From: Neisseria sp. oral taxon 014 str. F0314
GTDB lineage: Bacteria; Pseudomonadota; Gammaproteobacteria; Burkholderiales; Neisseriaceae
Direction: 5' to 3'
Assembly (NCBI RefSeq): GCF_005886145.1
Contig: NZ_CP040504.1
Coordinates: 434,001 to 498,000, forward strand
DNA: 64,000 nucleotides
Below the pieces are notes generated by a model that was not told the origin of the DNA, searched no databases, and saw only the letters and a program-made list of their open reading frames with translations. How positions within the stretch are numbered: the first letter of the stretch is position 1; every line of letters starts with the position of its first letter. Below are positions 42,501 through 49,502 of the stretch, piece by piece. A program made the translations under genes and the position numbers.

Positions 42501-42668
42501 GTTATCTGCGGCCTCATCGTCTCCACCGCCCTGAGCCTCGTGTTCGTCCCCGTCTTTTACAGCTTGGCGGACGACCTGCGCCAATGGCTCGCCCCCCGCC
42601 TCGCCCGCCTGACTTCGGTTACGGCAGAAGACAGGGAAGCGGCGGAACGGGTGGGAAATGATGGCTGA
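39582..42668 (+). CDS. RND efflux permease, HAE1-type
   Basis: 1028 residues, inner-membrane proton-driven pump with 12 helices and two large periplasmic loops. GILVDDAIVEIENIENHL (TM4, the proton-relay Asp pair) and MLMGIVTKNSILLVDFIIEKRR (TM10 Lys region) are conserved. It forms a pair with the adaptor but no outer-membrane channel gene follows, so it probably borrows MtrE or another channel encoded elsewhere. Several DUS are read in frame as SDG. Substrates unknown. Confidence 0.94.
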   Translation: MQLSSWAIRRPIPTIVLFLLLTVMGIFSFLQLPVNATPNVSFPIVTVSISRAGASPDEMENSVTRQVETAVAGMAGVRHITSEISDGISVTTVEFRLGTDTDRAVNDVRNAVTQIRGDLPQGIDEPLVERVEVEGGALSYYALESPEMDAAALSWFVDDTVSRRLLAVSGVQKVVRSGGSKREITVQLRPDRLEALGITADQVNSQLTQTNANIPAGRTVQGGSELNLRVLASAKGVDALADTPIALSDGRRAKLSELAYVSDGHAEIRSRARLNGREVVGFNVFRAKGSSDTEVAKGVEAAVAELQKQHPEIRIRNVFSTVESTRESYDTAIDTLLEGALLTVLVVFLFLRNWRSTLVAAVALPLSILPAFVVMYAFDYTLNNVTLLGLTLVVGILVDDAIVEIENIENHLATGKRPFPAAIDAADAIGFAVVAITGTIVAVFLPVSFISGVVGQYFSQFGITVSAAVLSSLLTARLATPLLAAYLLQPHKGATSDERTHGFFMGSYLKLLTWALQHRKTTMLAGGLVLAASFAMLPLLPTGFIPKSDVGYSQVTVSLPPGSTLAETDRTLHALSDGIRRHPEVDAVYAAAGSDSDTAKGELLVRLKAHGERDISQSAFEQKLRGELAQTPDIRFFFKNENAQRDINIILTGDDAAKLSETARKLKTQMQGIAGAANVQINEPLPKPELQIRLLPDEAARAGVTPQAVGNLLRIASIGGQDAESARYNLSDRQISIRTALPENARNDIQTLKNLRVPSSNGGSVPLHTVADIRYAAGSATITRFDRERRISVEADLNSGHTIGEVLTQINALPVMQNLPAGVRTPEYGDAEYMNEMFSRFGMAMGFGILMVLVVLVLLFRDFLQPVTIITALPLSLGGALGGLLLYGAALDLSSVIGILMLMGIVTKNSILLVDFIIEKRRHGTARARAIYRSGAERARPIIMTTIAMAAGMLPSVFAGGSGAAFRAPMAVVVICGLIVSTALSLVFVPVFYSLADDLRQWLAPRLARLTSVTAEDREAAERVGNDG

Positions 42669-42714
42669 CGGTAAGTGATGTATCGATATAAATGAATCAG
42701 CTATCCGCAATCAG

Positions 42715-42760
42715 AGGCCGTCTGAAAAGTTCGACTTCATAAAAACTTTTCAGACGGCCT
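42715..42760. terminator. DUS terminator after the efflux operon
   Basis: AGGCCGTCTGAAAAGTT (42715-42731) pairs with AACTTTTCAGACGGCCT (42744-42760), a 17-bp perfect stem. It marks the left edge of the lipoprotein/effector island. Confidence 0.8.
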
Positions 42761-42870
42761 TTATCGATGAATCCCGTTCATAAACCCTAACAAGTAAAAA
42801 CGGTTTATCCCGCCTATTCCGAAAGGGACAATGCCTTCATTCGGTTTAATCAGGCAAAAGGAGCTTCGTC

Positions 42871-42960
42871 ATGAGCAGACCGATATTGCATGCCTGCAAT
42901 ACCTGTGCCTTTACCATTAATCTGTCAACAAATTCGCTTATACATCACTTCCGCTATAAT
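42871..42960 (+). pseudogene. Decayed effector start, copy 1
   Basis: AAAGGAG precedes ATG 42871. The frame reads a few residues that differ from the other copies and then ACNTCAFTINLSTNSLIHHFRYN, the same tail as the decayed starts at 43671 and 44501. It runs on into the first lipoprotein frame through the DUS, but no protein function is likely. Confidence 0.45.
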
Positions 42961-43216
42961 TCAAGGCCGTCTGAAAACCGTTTTCAGACGGCCTTTTGCC
43001 AGCCCAAGAAGGGAAACCCGATGAAACCGATGACCGCATTAATGACCGCCGCCACATTTTCAGTCCTCAGCCTGAATGCCTGCGGCGGCTCGGAGAAAAG
43101 CATGAGTATTCAGGAACAAACCGAAGCAAGATTTCAGTTGAATCCCCATCCCAAACAGGCTTACCGCCTCAGAATCAAAATCAACGATGCGCCCGGACCG
43201 TTGAAATTGATGGGGA
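42892..43216 (+). repeat. 325-bp direct repeat, copy 1
   Basis: Spans the decayed effector tail, a promoter-like TATAAT (42955-42960), a DUS inverted pair, the ribosome site AAGGGA and the first 65 codons of the lipoprotein gene. Near-identical to 43716-44040 and 44546-44869. Confidence 0.8.
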
Positions 43217-43674
43217 ATTTTGGGGTTGGCTACAAAGCTGAAAACTGTTCATATATCATCAATCGAATTGAAGGAGCACCTGCAAGTCCCGAGAAAAATG
43301 TGGAAACAAAAATCCGTCAACTCGGAGAATTTGAGTATGAAACTGTCGTTTATGTGGATGCGATGCTGGATGAAGATTACTTTGGAGAAGGTATCTGCCA
43401 TTGGAAGCCGGACGGATTTGGCGTAGCATTCAAAGCGACAGGACACCCTGAAGAAACTAAATTCAATTTTGGAGATTTTTTGGATGATTTGATGGAGAAA
43501 AAAACGTTGACTAAATATTATTGGAAATGGTCATATCCTTATTCAAAAAGAGAAGATGGCACTCTTTATTCTGATTCAGTAGATTTTGGGATTGTATCCC
43601 CTGAAATTTATAGTGCCGAACAACATAAAGAAATGTTTACCATTACCGTAACTCTTGAGGAAGTTCAACCATGA
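43021..43674 (+). CDS. Putative immunity lipoprotein, copy 1
   Basis: 217 residues. Signal peptide with lipobox LNAC (Cys 21), so the mature protein is membrane-anchored in the periplasm. The mature domain (ARFQLNPHPKQAYRLRIKIN, then DAPGPLKLMG, EDYFGEGICHW, FKATGHPEETKFNF) is beta-rich with two Cys. The same stretches recur in the two paralogues. Family recognised only by resemblance to immunity lipoproteins paired with lipase effectors of bacteria-killing type IV systems. The ATG at 43021 follows AAGGGA and begins the signal peptide; the frame from 42871 is spurious. Confidence 0.75.
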   Translation: MKPMTALMTAATFSVLSLNACGGSEKSMSIQEQTEARFQLNPHPKQAYRLRIKINDAPGPLKLMGNFGVGYKAENCSYIINRIEGAPASPEKNVETKIRQLGEFEYETVVYVDAMLDEDYFGEGICHWKPDGFGVAFKATGHPEETKFNFGDFLDDLMEKKTLTKYYWKWSYPYSKREDGTLYSDSVDFGIVSPEIYSAEQHKEMFTITVTLEEVQP

Positions 43675-43787
43675 GCCATATTAACAAACAGCAGCAGGCC
43701 GATCTTGCAGTAGACGCCTGCAATATCTGTGTCTTTACCGTTAATCTGTCGACAAATTCGCTTATACATCACTTCCGCTATAATTGA
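43671..43787 (+). pseudogene. Decayed effector start, copy 2
   Basis: ATGA overlap with the stop of lipoprotein copy 1, exactly as the intact effector overlaps copy 3. The first 24 codons (MSHINKQQQADLAVDACNIC) match the intact effector (MSKITKQQQADLAADAYNIR); the frame then runs into the shared tail and stops at TGA 43785-43787. Confidence 0.65.
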
Positions 43788-44040
43788 GGCCGTCTGAAAC
43801 CTGTTTTTCAGACGGCCTTTTACCGTCCCAAGAAGGGAAACCCGATGAAACCGATGACCGCATTAATGACCGCCGCCGTATTTTCAGTCCTCAGCCTGAA
43901 TGCCTGCGGCGGCTCGGAGAAAAGCATGAGTATTCAGGAACAAACCGAAGCAAGATTTCAGTTAAACCCCCATCCCAAACAGGCATACCGCCTCAGAATC
44001 AAAATCAACGATGCGCCGGGGCCGTTGAAGTTGATGGGGA
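43716..44040 (+). repeat. 325-bp direct repeat, copy 2
   Basis: Same content as copy 1, with TATAAT at 43779-43784. Begins within the decayed effector codons and ends at the LMGKF codons of lipoprotein copy 2. Confidence 0.8.
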
Positions 44041-44498
44041 AGTTTGGGGTTGGCTACAAAGCTGAAAATTGTACGTACATCATCAATCAAATCGAAGGAG
44101 CCCCTGCAAAACCTGAAAAGAATTTACAGACCGATATTCGCCAGCTTGGAGAATTTGAATATGAAACCGTTGTTTATGCAGATGCTTTATTGGATGAGGA
44201 CTATTTCGGAGAAGGTGTCTGCCATTGGCAGCCTGAAGGTTTCGGTTTTTCGCTGAAGGCAACGGGGGGGGCTGAGGAAACAGAATTTAATTTCAGCGAA
44301 ATAATGAAGTATTTATTGGATAAAAAGACATTAACTAAATACTATTGGAAAGGTGGCTATCCCTATTTCAAAGATGTACATGGGTCCAATTCTAATATCG
44401 AAAATATTGTTAGTTTTGGAGGGGATGCTTTGACTGATTTCAGTGCAGACAGACAACAAGATTTATTTACTATCACAGTAACCCTTGAGGAATTGTAA
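43845..44498 (+). CDS. Putative immunity lipoprotein, copy 2
   Basis: 217 residues, same lipobox and nearly the same first 80 residues as copy 1. It diverges after about residue 100 (GAPAKPEKNLQTDIRQ; WKGGYPYFKDVHGSNSNIENI). It ends in LEEL rather than LEEVQ and its stop is two bases before the following decayed effector ATG. The divergence of C-terminal halves suggests each copy once protected against a different effector allele. Confidence 0.75.
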   Translation: MKPMTALMTAAVFSVLSLNACGGSEKSMSIQEQTEARFQLNPHPKQAYRLRIKINDAPGPLKLMGKFGVGYKAENCTYIINQIEGAPAKPEKNLQTDIRQLGEFEYETVVYADALLDEDYFGEGVCHWQPEGFGFSLKATGGAEETEFNFSEIMKYLLDKKTLTKYYWKGGYPYFKDVHGSNSNIENIVSFGGDALTDFSADRQQDLFTITVTLEEL

Positions 44499-44500
44499 TT

Positions 44501-44617
44501 ATGAGTAATATTACTAGACAGCAGCAGACTGATATTGCATTAGACGCCTGCAATACCTGTGCCTTTACCGTTAATCTGTCGACAAATTCGCTTATACATC
44601 ACTTCCGCTATAATTGA
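44501..44617 (+). pseudogene. Decayed effector start, copy 3
   Basis: MSNITRQQQTDIALDACNTC then the shared tail and stop at 44615-44617. Homologous to the first 20-odd codons of the intact effector at 45327. Confidence 0.65.
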
Positions 44618-44869
44618 GGCCGTCTGAAAACAGATTTTCAGACGGCCTTTTGCCAGCCCAAGAAGGGAAACCGATGAAACCGATGACCGCATTAATGACC
44701 GCCGCCATATTTTCAGTCCTCAGCCTGAATGCCTGCGGCGGTTCGGAGAAAAGCATGAGTATTCAGGAACAAACCGAAGCAAGATTCCAGCTAAACCCTC
44801 ATCCCAAACAGGCATACCGCCTTAAAATCAAAATTAACGATGCACCCGGACCGTTGAAGTTGATGGGGA
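44546..44869 (+). repeat. 324-bp direct repeat, copy 3
   Basis: As copies 1 and 2 but one base shorter between ribosome site and ATG. TATAAT at 44609-44614. Confidence 0.8.
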
Positions 44870-45330
44870 GCATGAGTGTAGGTTATGGAGCAAGGAATTG
44901 CTCGTATATTATTAATCGCATTGAAGGAGTGGCTGCCAATCCGGAAAAAGATTTGGAAATTGAAGTTCGCCAGCTAGGGGAGTTTGAATACGAAGCCATT
45001 GTCTATACTGATGCAATGCAGGATGAAAATTACTTTAATGAAGGTGTCTGCCATTGGCAGATAGAGGGATTCGGCTTAGGTTTTAAAGCAACAGGAGAGC
45101 CATCGGAGACTAGATTTAGTTTTGGAGATATTTTTAATGATTTGATAGAGAAAAAAACGTTGACTAAGTATTTCTCAAAGAAAGCATATCCCTACTCTGT
45201 AACGAAAGATAATTCTATTTTTCCAAATTATGTCGATTCTGGTCTTCCTTCTTTGAAGTTGTACAATATTGAGAAATACAGAAATGATATGTTTACTATT
45301 ACCGTAACCCTTGAAGAGGTTCAATCATGA
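44674..45330 (+). CDS. Putative immunity lipoprotein, copy 3, cognate to the intact effector
   Basis: 218 residues. Lipobox LNAC as in the others. It diverges earlier than copies 1 and 2 do from each other (GSMSVGYGARNCSYIINRIEG, DAMQDENYFNEGVCHWQIEG). Its TGA overlaps the ATG of the effector gene (ATGA at 45327-45330), so the two are translationally coupled, as expected for an immunity gene made before its toxin. The ATG at 44674 is preferred to 44614, which lies upstream of the DUS. Confidence 0.78.
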   Translation: MKPMTALMTAAIFSVLSLNACGGSEKSMSIQEQTEARFQLNPHPKQAYRLKIKINDAPGPLKLMGSMSVGYGARNCSYIINRIEGVAANPEKDLEIEVRQLGEFEYEAIVYTDAMQDENYFNEGVCHWQIEGFGLGFKATGEPSETRFSFGDIFNDLIEKKTLTKYFSKKAYPYSVTKDNSIFPNYVDSGLPSLKLYNIEKYRNDMFTITVTLEEVQS

Positions 45331-46622
45331 GTAAAATTACTAAACAGCAGCAGGCTGATTTGGCTGCAGATGCCTACAATATCCGCGCTGTTACCAAGCC
45401 CAATGATGCCCCCATTTCTATTGGGGGAAACTATTACAAAATTCTAGCCGTACATAACAGCCGTTCCACAGGCTATCAGGGAACGGTGTATCAAGATGTC
45501 CGAACCAACGAAATCATCGTTGCCCACAGGGGTACAGAGTCTCCAAAAGCAGATTGGTTTGATGCCTATACCGACTGGAACATGGTTGCCAAAAGTATCA
45601 ACTATCAGGCTGCCGAATCAGAAAAGTTAACTCGTCAAGCCATGATGTTGGCTGATGTATTTCATCAAAACTATCCTTATTTGCCACGTCCGAACATCAC
45701 CCACGTTGGCCATTCCCTCGGCGGCGCACACGTCGAAATTCAGGCATACCGCTTCGGGCATGAAGGTGCAACCTTTAACGGATACGGCGCGGTCGGAATG
45801 CACGGGGTACGCAAGGGCGGCGGCGATGTAACCAACTACGTCAAAGCCGCCGATGTCGTTTCTGCTGCCAATGCCCATTACGGCAAGGTTGTCGTGTTGG
45901 CGACCGAGGGCGACCTTGAGCCGCTGAGGAAATACGGCTACAACAACCAACGGAACACGATGGCGATTCAAGCCGTCGCAGCTGCCGCAGCCTCCGTGGG
46001 GTCCGCGCATTCCTCGCTGAATTTCGTCGGTAAAGATTCCATCCTTTCCGACCGCAATTACGACCGCGCCCGCCGTCTTGCCGATGAAAACAAGTTTATG
46101 ATTCAGGATTACCGCGGTGATGTAGAAACTTCGAAAAACGCGATTGCCGCCGCAAAATTTGCCACTTCCAATCCGATAGAGAAAATCGAAATCCTCCGCA
46201 ACCGTCTGGAGAAGTACGACAGAGAGCAGGAACGGATTAAGGAGATCATCAACAGCGTACCGCCGCCGAAATCCTTGTTCGACAGCAGGATGCTGCACAT
46301 GATGCAGAACGACGGCACACGTCCCGATGCAGGGAAGGAAGCCTATGCCGACGCAGGCAAACCCGACATCAGCAAACCCTTAGCCAAAAACGCCTCTGCC
46401 GACGAATTCCGCGAATACGGTTTTGCAGCCTTGCTGTCGGATGACGACGACAAAATGCACGCTGCCTTGGACAGCCTGCTGGACTCTGATGTCGGGCGCG
46501 GTTTGCGGCAGAATGCAGACAAGGTTTATGCCGCACAGGAACGCGAGCAGGAAATGGCGCGCTTGGCGGAAGAGCAGGCGCGGCAGGTTGATGCGCCTGT
46601 GATGCGGATGGGCCGCGGTTAG
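45327..46622 (+). CDS. Putative antibacterial lipase/phospholipase effector
   Basis: 431 residues, no signal peptide. The first 240 residues are an alpha/beta hydrolase of the class 3 lipase type: GYQGTVYQDVRTNEIIVAHRGTE, nucleophile elbow THVGHSLGGAH (Ser 130), then candidates Asp 176 (AADVVSA) and His 228 (GSAHSSLNF). The same N-terminal pattern occurs in lipase effectors of Xanthomonas-type bacteria-killing T4SS. The C-terminal 110 residues are helical, acidic and Gln/Glu-rich, ending in PVMRMGRG, where a secretion-signal domain would lie; I do not recognise the canonical XVIPCD motifs there. GAGG precedes the start. Confidence 0.75.
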   Translation: MSKITKQQQADLAADAYNIRAVTKPNDAPISIGGNYYKILAVHNSRSTGYQGTVYQDVRTNEIIVAHRGTESPKADWFDAYTDWNMVAKSINYQAAESEKLTRQAMMLADVFHQNYPYLPRPNITHVGHSLGGAHVEIQAYRFGHEGATFNGYGAVGMHGVRKGGGDVTNYVKAADVVSAANAHYGKVVVLATEGDLEPLRKYGYNNQRNTMAIQAVAAAAASVGSAHSSLNFVGKDSILSDRNYDRARRLADENKFMIQDYRGDVETSKNAIAAAKFATSNPIEKIEILRNRLEKYDREQERIKEIINSVPPPKSLFDSRMLHMMQNDGTRPDAGKEAYADAGKPDISKPLAKNASADEFREYGFAALLSDDDDKMHAALDSLLDSDVGRGLRQNADKVYAAQEREQEMARLAEEQARQVDAPVMRMGRG

Positions 46623-46630
46623 GAGGAAGG

Positions 46631-47155
46631 ATGGAATTGGAACAGAAAATCGACAGTTTGGCAGATAATGTCATTGCTTTGGCGGGACAAACGGAAAAGC
46701 GGGCGAAAAATGCCGAACAGCTGGCGGTGCAGGCACAGCGGATATTGGATTCTTCGTCAAGCCGTTTGGATGGTTCTGCCGAAAGAATCAGGCAGGAAGC
46801 GGCAGAAGCGGTGCGGTCGGGCTTGGAGCAGTCGGTCGGGAAATTTACGGAACGGCTGGAAACGACGGGGCGTTGGCTGCTGGAAACCGTCCGCGAAGTG
46901 GAAGGCAGGCAGCAGAAATCGGCAAAGGATTTGAAAAAGCTGGTTTGGGTGTCGGTCGCAGTCTTTGCGCTGACCGGATTGCTGTGTTTCGGTACGGTAA
47001 TTTATCTGATCCAATCCGCCAAAACGGAAATGAAGCGTGTCGAATGGATTGCCGACATTAACAAAGCGGTGGAGAACGGAAAATTATCGCGGTGCGGCGA
47101 AGACGGCGGAATCTGCGCCAAGGTAAAGGGGAAACCGGTTCGGTTGGACAAATGA
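46631..47155 (+). CDS. Coiled-coil single-pass membrane protein downstream of the effector
   Basis: 174 residues. Long N-terminal coiled coil (residues 5-100, heptads through KIDSLADNVIALAGQTEKRA and EAAEAVRSGLEQSVGKFTER), one membrane helix (about 103-126) and a short Cys-containing tail (RCGEDGGICAKVKG). AGGAGG and an 8-bp gap after the effector place it in the operon. It resembles small mobilisation or relaxation accessory proteins of T4SS plasmids in shape only; function unknown. Confidence 0.65.
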   Translation: MELEQKIDSLADNVIALAGQTEKRAKNAEQLAVQAQRILDSSSSRLDGSAERIRQEAAEAVRSGLEQSVGKFTERLETTGRWLLETVREVEGRQQKSAKDLKKLVWVSVAVFALTGLLCFGTVIYLIQSAKTEMKRVEWIADINKAVENGKLSRCGEDGGICAKVKGKPVRLDK

Positions 47156-47160
47156 TTGAT

Positions 47161-47194
47161 AAAAGGCCGTCTGAAATTTTTCAGACGGCCTTTT
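47161..47194. terminator. DUS terminator closing the effector island
   Basis: AAAAGGCCGTCTGAAA (47161-47176) pairs with TTTCAGACGGCCTTTT (47179-47194), a 16-bp stem with a two-base gap in the loop, between convergent genes. Confidence 0.8.
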
Positions 47195-47207
47195 CCTCAT
47201 TCCAAAC

Positions 47208-48545
47208 CTACTGGGTATCCACCAAATCCACGTCTTTGGTTTCGTGGGTGCTGATTAATGCGGCCAACGTCAGAACGCAGTTGGCTGCCAGATAGACACC
47301 CACGCCGATGATGCCGTAGTACGCATTGAGTTCGATGGCGACCAGTGTGGCGATGGACGCGCCGATGATGGCGGCGAAATTATACGCCAGCGACGCGCCG
47401 GAGTAGCGCACTTCGGTAGGGAACAATTCGGGCAGCAGCGCCGCCATCGGGCCGAAGGTCAGCCCCATCAGCGCCATCCCGATAAGCAGGAACGCCAGCA
47501 CGCTCGCCGGCGAACCGTGGGTCAGAAACTGCGGCATCAGCAGGCCGAACGCCAGCATCGCAAACGTTACCCAGATCAAGAAGCGGCGGCGGCCGATTTT
47601 GTCGGCGTAGATGCCGGAAAAGCTGATGAATGCGCCGAACACCACCGCACTGATCATCAAAAAGCCCGTAAACGTATTGGCCGGAATACCCAAACCCTGC
47701 GGATGGCCGAACTCGGACAATTTCGCCGGCGATTTGGAATACACCTGCGCAAACGCGGTCATGATGTAAAACAGCACATAAGTCGACACCATGATAAACG
47801 TGCCCTGCAATATCGGTTTCCTGTGGCCGGCAAACACTTCCTTCACCGGCGCGGCTTTGGTTTTGCCCTGCTCTTCCGCCTCGCGGTACACATGGCTTTC
47901 GTGCATGGTCATCCTCATCCACAGGCCGACCAGCACCAGCACCAGCGAAGCGACAAACGGAATGCGCCAGCCCCATTCCACCAGCGCGTCGTGGCCGATA
48001 ATCGAGCTGATGAGGAAAAACACGCCGTTGGCCATCAACAGGCCGATGGGCGCGCCCAACTGCGGAAACGTGCCGAACCAGGCGCGTTTGCCCTCCGGCG
48101 CGTTTTCAGTCGCCACCAGCGCCGCGCCGCCCCATTCGCCGCCCAAGCCGATACCTTGGCCGATACGGCAGACGCACAGCAGCAGCGGGGCGAGCAGGCC
48201 GATTTCCTGATAAGTCGGCAGCAGGCCGATGCAGACGGTCGACAGACCCATCGTCAGCAGCGAAGCCACCAGCGTTTTCTTGCGGCCGATTTTGTCGCCG
48301 AAGTGGCCGAAAAGCGCCGAACCGACGGGGCGCGCAAAAAACGCCAGCGCCAGCGTCGAGAGCGACAGCAGCGTGGCGACGGCGGGGTCGCTTTTGTCGA
48401 AAAACTGGGAATTGAACACCAGCACGGCCGCTGCCGCGTAGATGTAGTAATCATAAAATTCGATGGCCGTGCCAATCATAGAGGCGATGGCGACCTTATA
48501 GGGATTGTTGCGCAGATGGTGTTGGTGATGTTGCGGGGAATTCAT
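47208..48545 (-). CDS. MFS transporter, metabolite:H+ symporter (MHS) family
   Basis: 445 residues, 12 predicted helices. GTAIEFYDYYIYAAAAVLVF at the start, GHFGDKIGRKKTL between TM2 and TM3 and RIGQGIGLGGEWGGAAL in TM4-5 are the MHS (ProP/ShiA/YhjE) signatures. The substrate cannot be read from sequence; shikimate, proline/betaine and dicarboxylates are known in the family. I chose the ATG at 48545 because the family N terminus begins near NNPYKVAIAS; the longer frame from 48662 covers a DUS. Confidence 0.88.
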   Translation of the reverse strand: MNSPQHHQHHLRNNPYKVAIASMIGTAIEFYDYYIYAAAAVLVFNSQFFDKSDPAVATLLSLSTLALAFFARPVGSALFGHFGDKIGRKKTLVASLLTMGLSTVCIGLLPTYQEIGLLAPLLLCVCRIGQGIGLGGEWGGAALVATENAPEGKRAWFGTFPQLGAPIGLLMANGVFFLISSIIGHDALVEWGWRIPFVASLVLVLVGLWMRMTMHESHVYREAEEQGKTKAAPVKEVFAGHRKPILQGTFIMVSTYVLFYIMTAFAQVYSKSPAKLSEFGHPQGLGIPANTFTGFLMISAVVFGAFISFSGIYADKIGRRRFLIWVTFAMLAFGLLMPQFLTHGSPASVLAFLLIGMALMGLTFGPMAALLPELFPTEVRYSGASLAYNFAAIIGASIATLVAIELNAYYGIIGVGVYLAANCVLTLAALISTHETKDVDLVDTQ

Positions 48546-48740
48546 AATCGGTAACCACGGTTGGAAAACGGAAAAACGGTAATATAGAGATATTGTTAAC
48601 AATTGTCCAGAATTTGCGGATGCGGGCGCAGGCCGTCTGAAAACGGTTTTCCTCCCCGCCAAACAACCGCCGCCGTGTGTTTCTGATATTCCGTGATTTC
48701 GATAAAAGGCCGTCTGAAAACGTTTTCAGACGGCCTTTTA

Positions 48741-49406
48741 TCAGCCTATTTCCGCCGCCATCCGCTCTATCGCCCGCAATACCTGCGGAAACTCGGTAAA
48801 GCCGTCGCTGCCCAAAAAGTGGCCGCCGCCGGTAATTTCTTCCGGTTTTCCGCCCAACTGCCGCGCCAAACGGCGGGTGTTTTCCGGCGGCACGATGTTA
48901 TCGTTGTCGGCGGTAAACAAGGCAATCCGGTCCGTCATGCGGCGCACGGCGGCAAAATCAATCGGGCACCGGTCGACATAGCCGTCAACATCGAAACCGT
49001 TAATCTGCGGCAGCGTCGGAATGCGTGCGCCGAACGCAGACACCAGCACCAGCCCGCCGATTTTGTGCGGACGAATCCGGCTCAGATAATGCAGCAGCGA
49101 AACCGTACCCAGGCTGTGCGCCACCAATACCGTGCGCCCTGACGGCATCCCCACCGTCCGCGCCAGCGCGTCCTGCCAGCGGCCGTAATCGGGATGCAGG
49201 CTGTCGGGCAGCGGCACCGGCACAACTTCCATTCCGCGCCGCCGCAGCTGCTGCGCCAGCCACGGGAACCAGTGGTCGGCAACCGTGGCGCCGTAGCCGT
49301 GGATGATAAACACCCGCACGGGGCCGCCGTCGGGTTTCGGCAGGCTTTTGCAGCCCGCCAGCAATACGCCCGCGCCTGCGGCGGCGCAAAATCGTCTGCG
49401 GTTCAT
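48741..49406 (-). CDS. Exported alpha/beta hydrolase (RBBP9/YdeN-like)
   Basis: 221 residues. MNRRRFCAAAGAGVLLAGCK reads as a Tat-like or Sec signal with lipobox LAGC (Cys 19), so it is probably a lipoprotein. The hydrolase core has VFIIHGYGA (oxyanion strand), VLVAHSLGTVSL (Ser nucleophile), FTADNDNIVPP (Asp) and GGGHFLG (His), a complete triad. Substrate unknown. GGAGC precedes the ATG at 49406. Its promoter region holds a MerR-type site next to a divergent merR gene. Confidence 0.83.
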   Translation of the reverse strand: MNRRRFCAAAGAGVLLAGCKSLPKPDGGPVRVFIIHGYGATVADHWFPWLAQQLRRRGMEVVPVPLPDSLHPDYGRWQDALARTVGMPSGRTVLVAHSLGTVSLLHYLSRIRPHKIGGLVLVSAFGARIPTLPQINGFDVDGYVDRCPIDFAAVRRMTDRIALFTADNDNIVPPENTRRLARQLGGKPEEITGGGHFLGSDGFTEFPQVLRAIERMAAEIG

Positions 49407-49502
49407 TTTGATGCTCCGTATCATGTTGTTTACAATAGAAACCCTGACGCTCCGGCAAAGCGCGCCGCTCAGCGGTGAGCGGCAAACAGGGACTAAAGCA
49501 TT

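Noticed and set aside
42871..43020. Upstream extension of lipoprotein copy 1
   Set aside because: It would put 50 residues before the signal peptide and read through the decayed effector and a DUS pair; copies 2 and 3 start at the equivalent of 43021.
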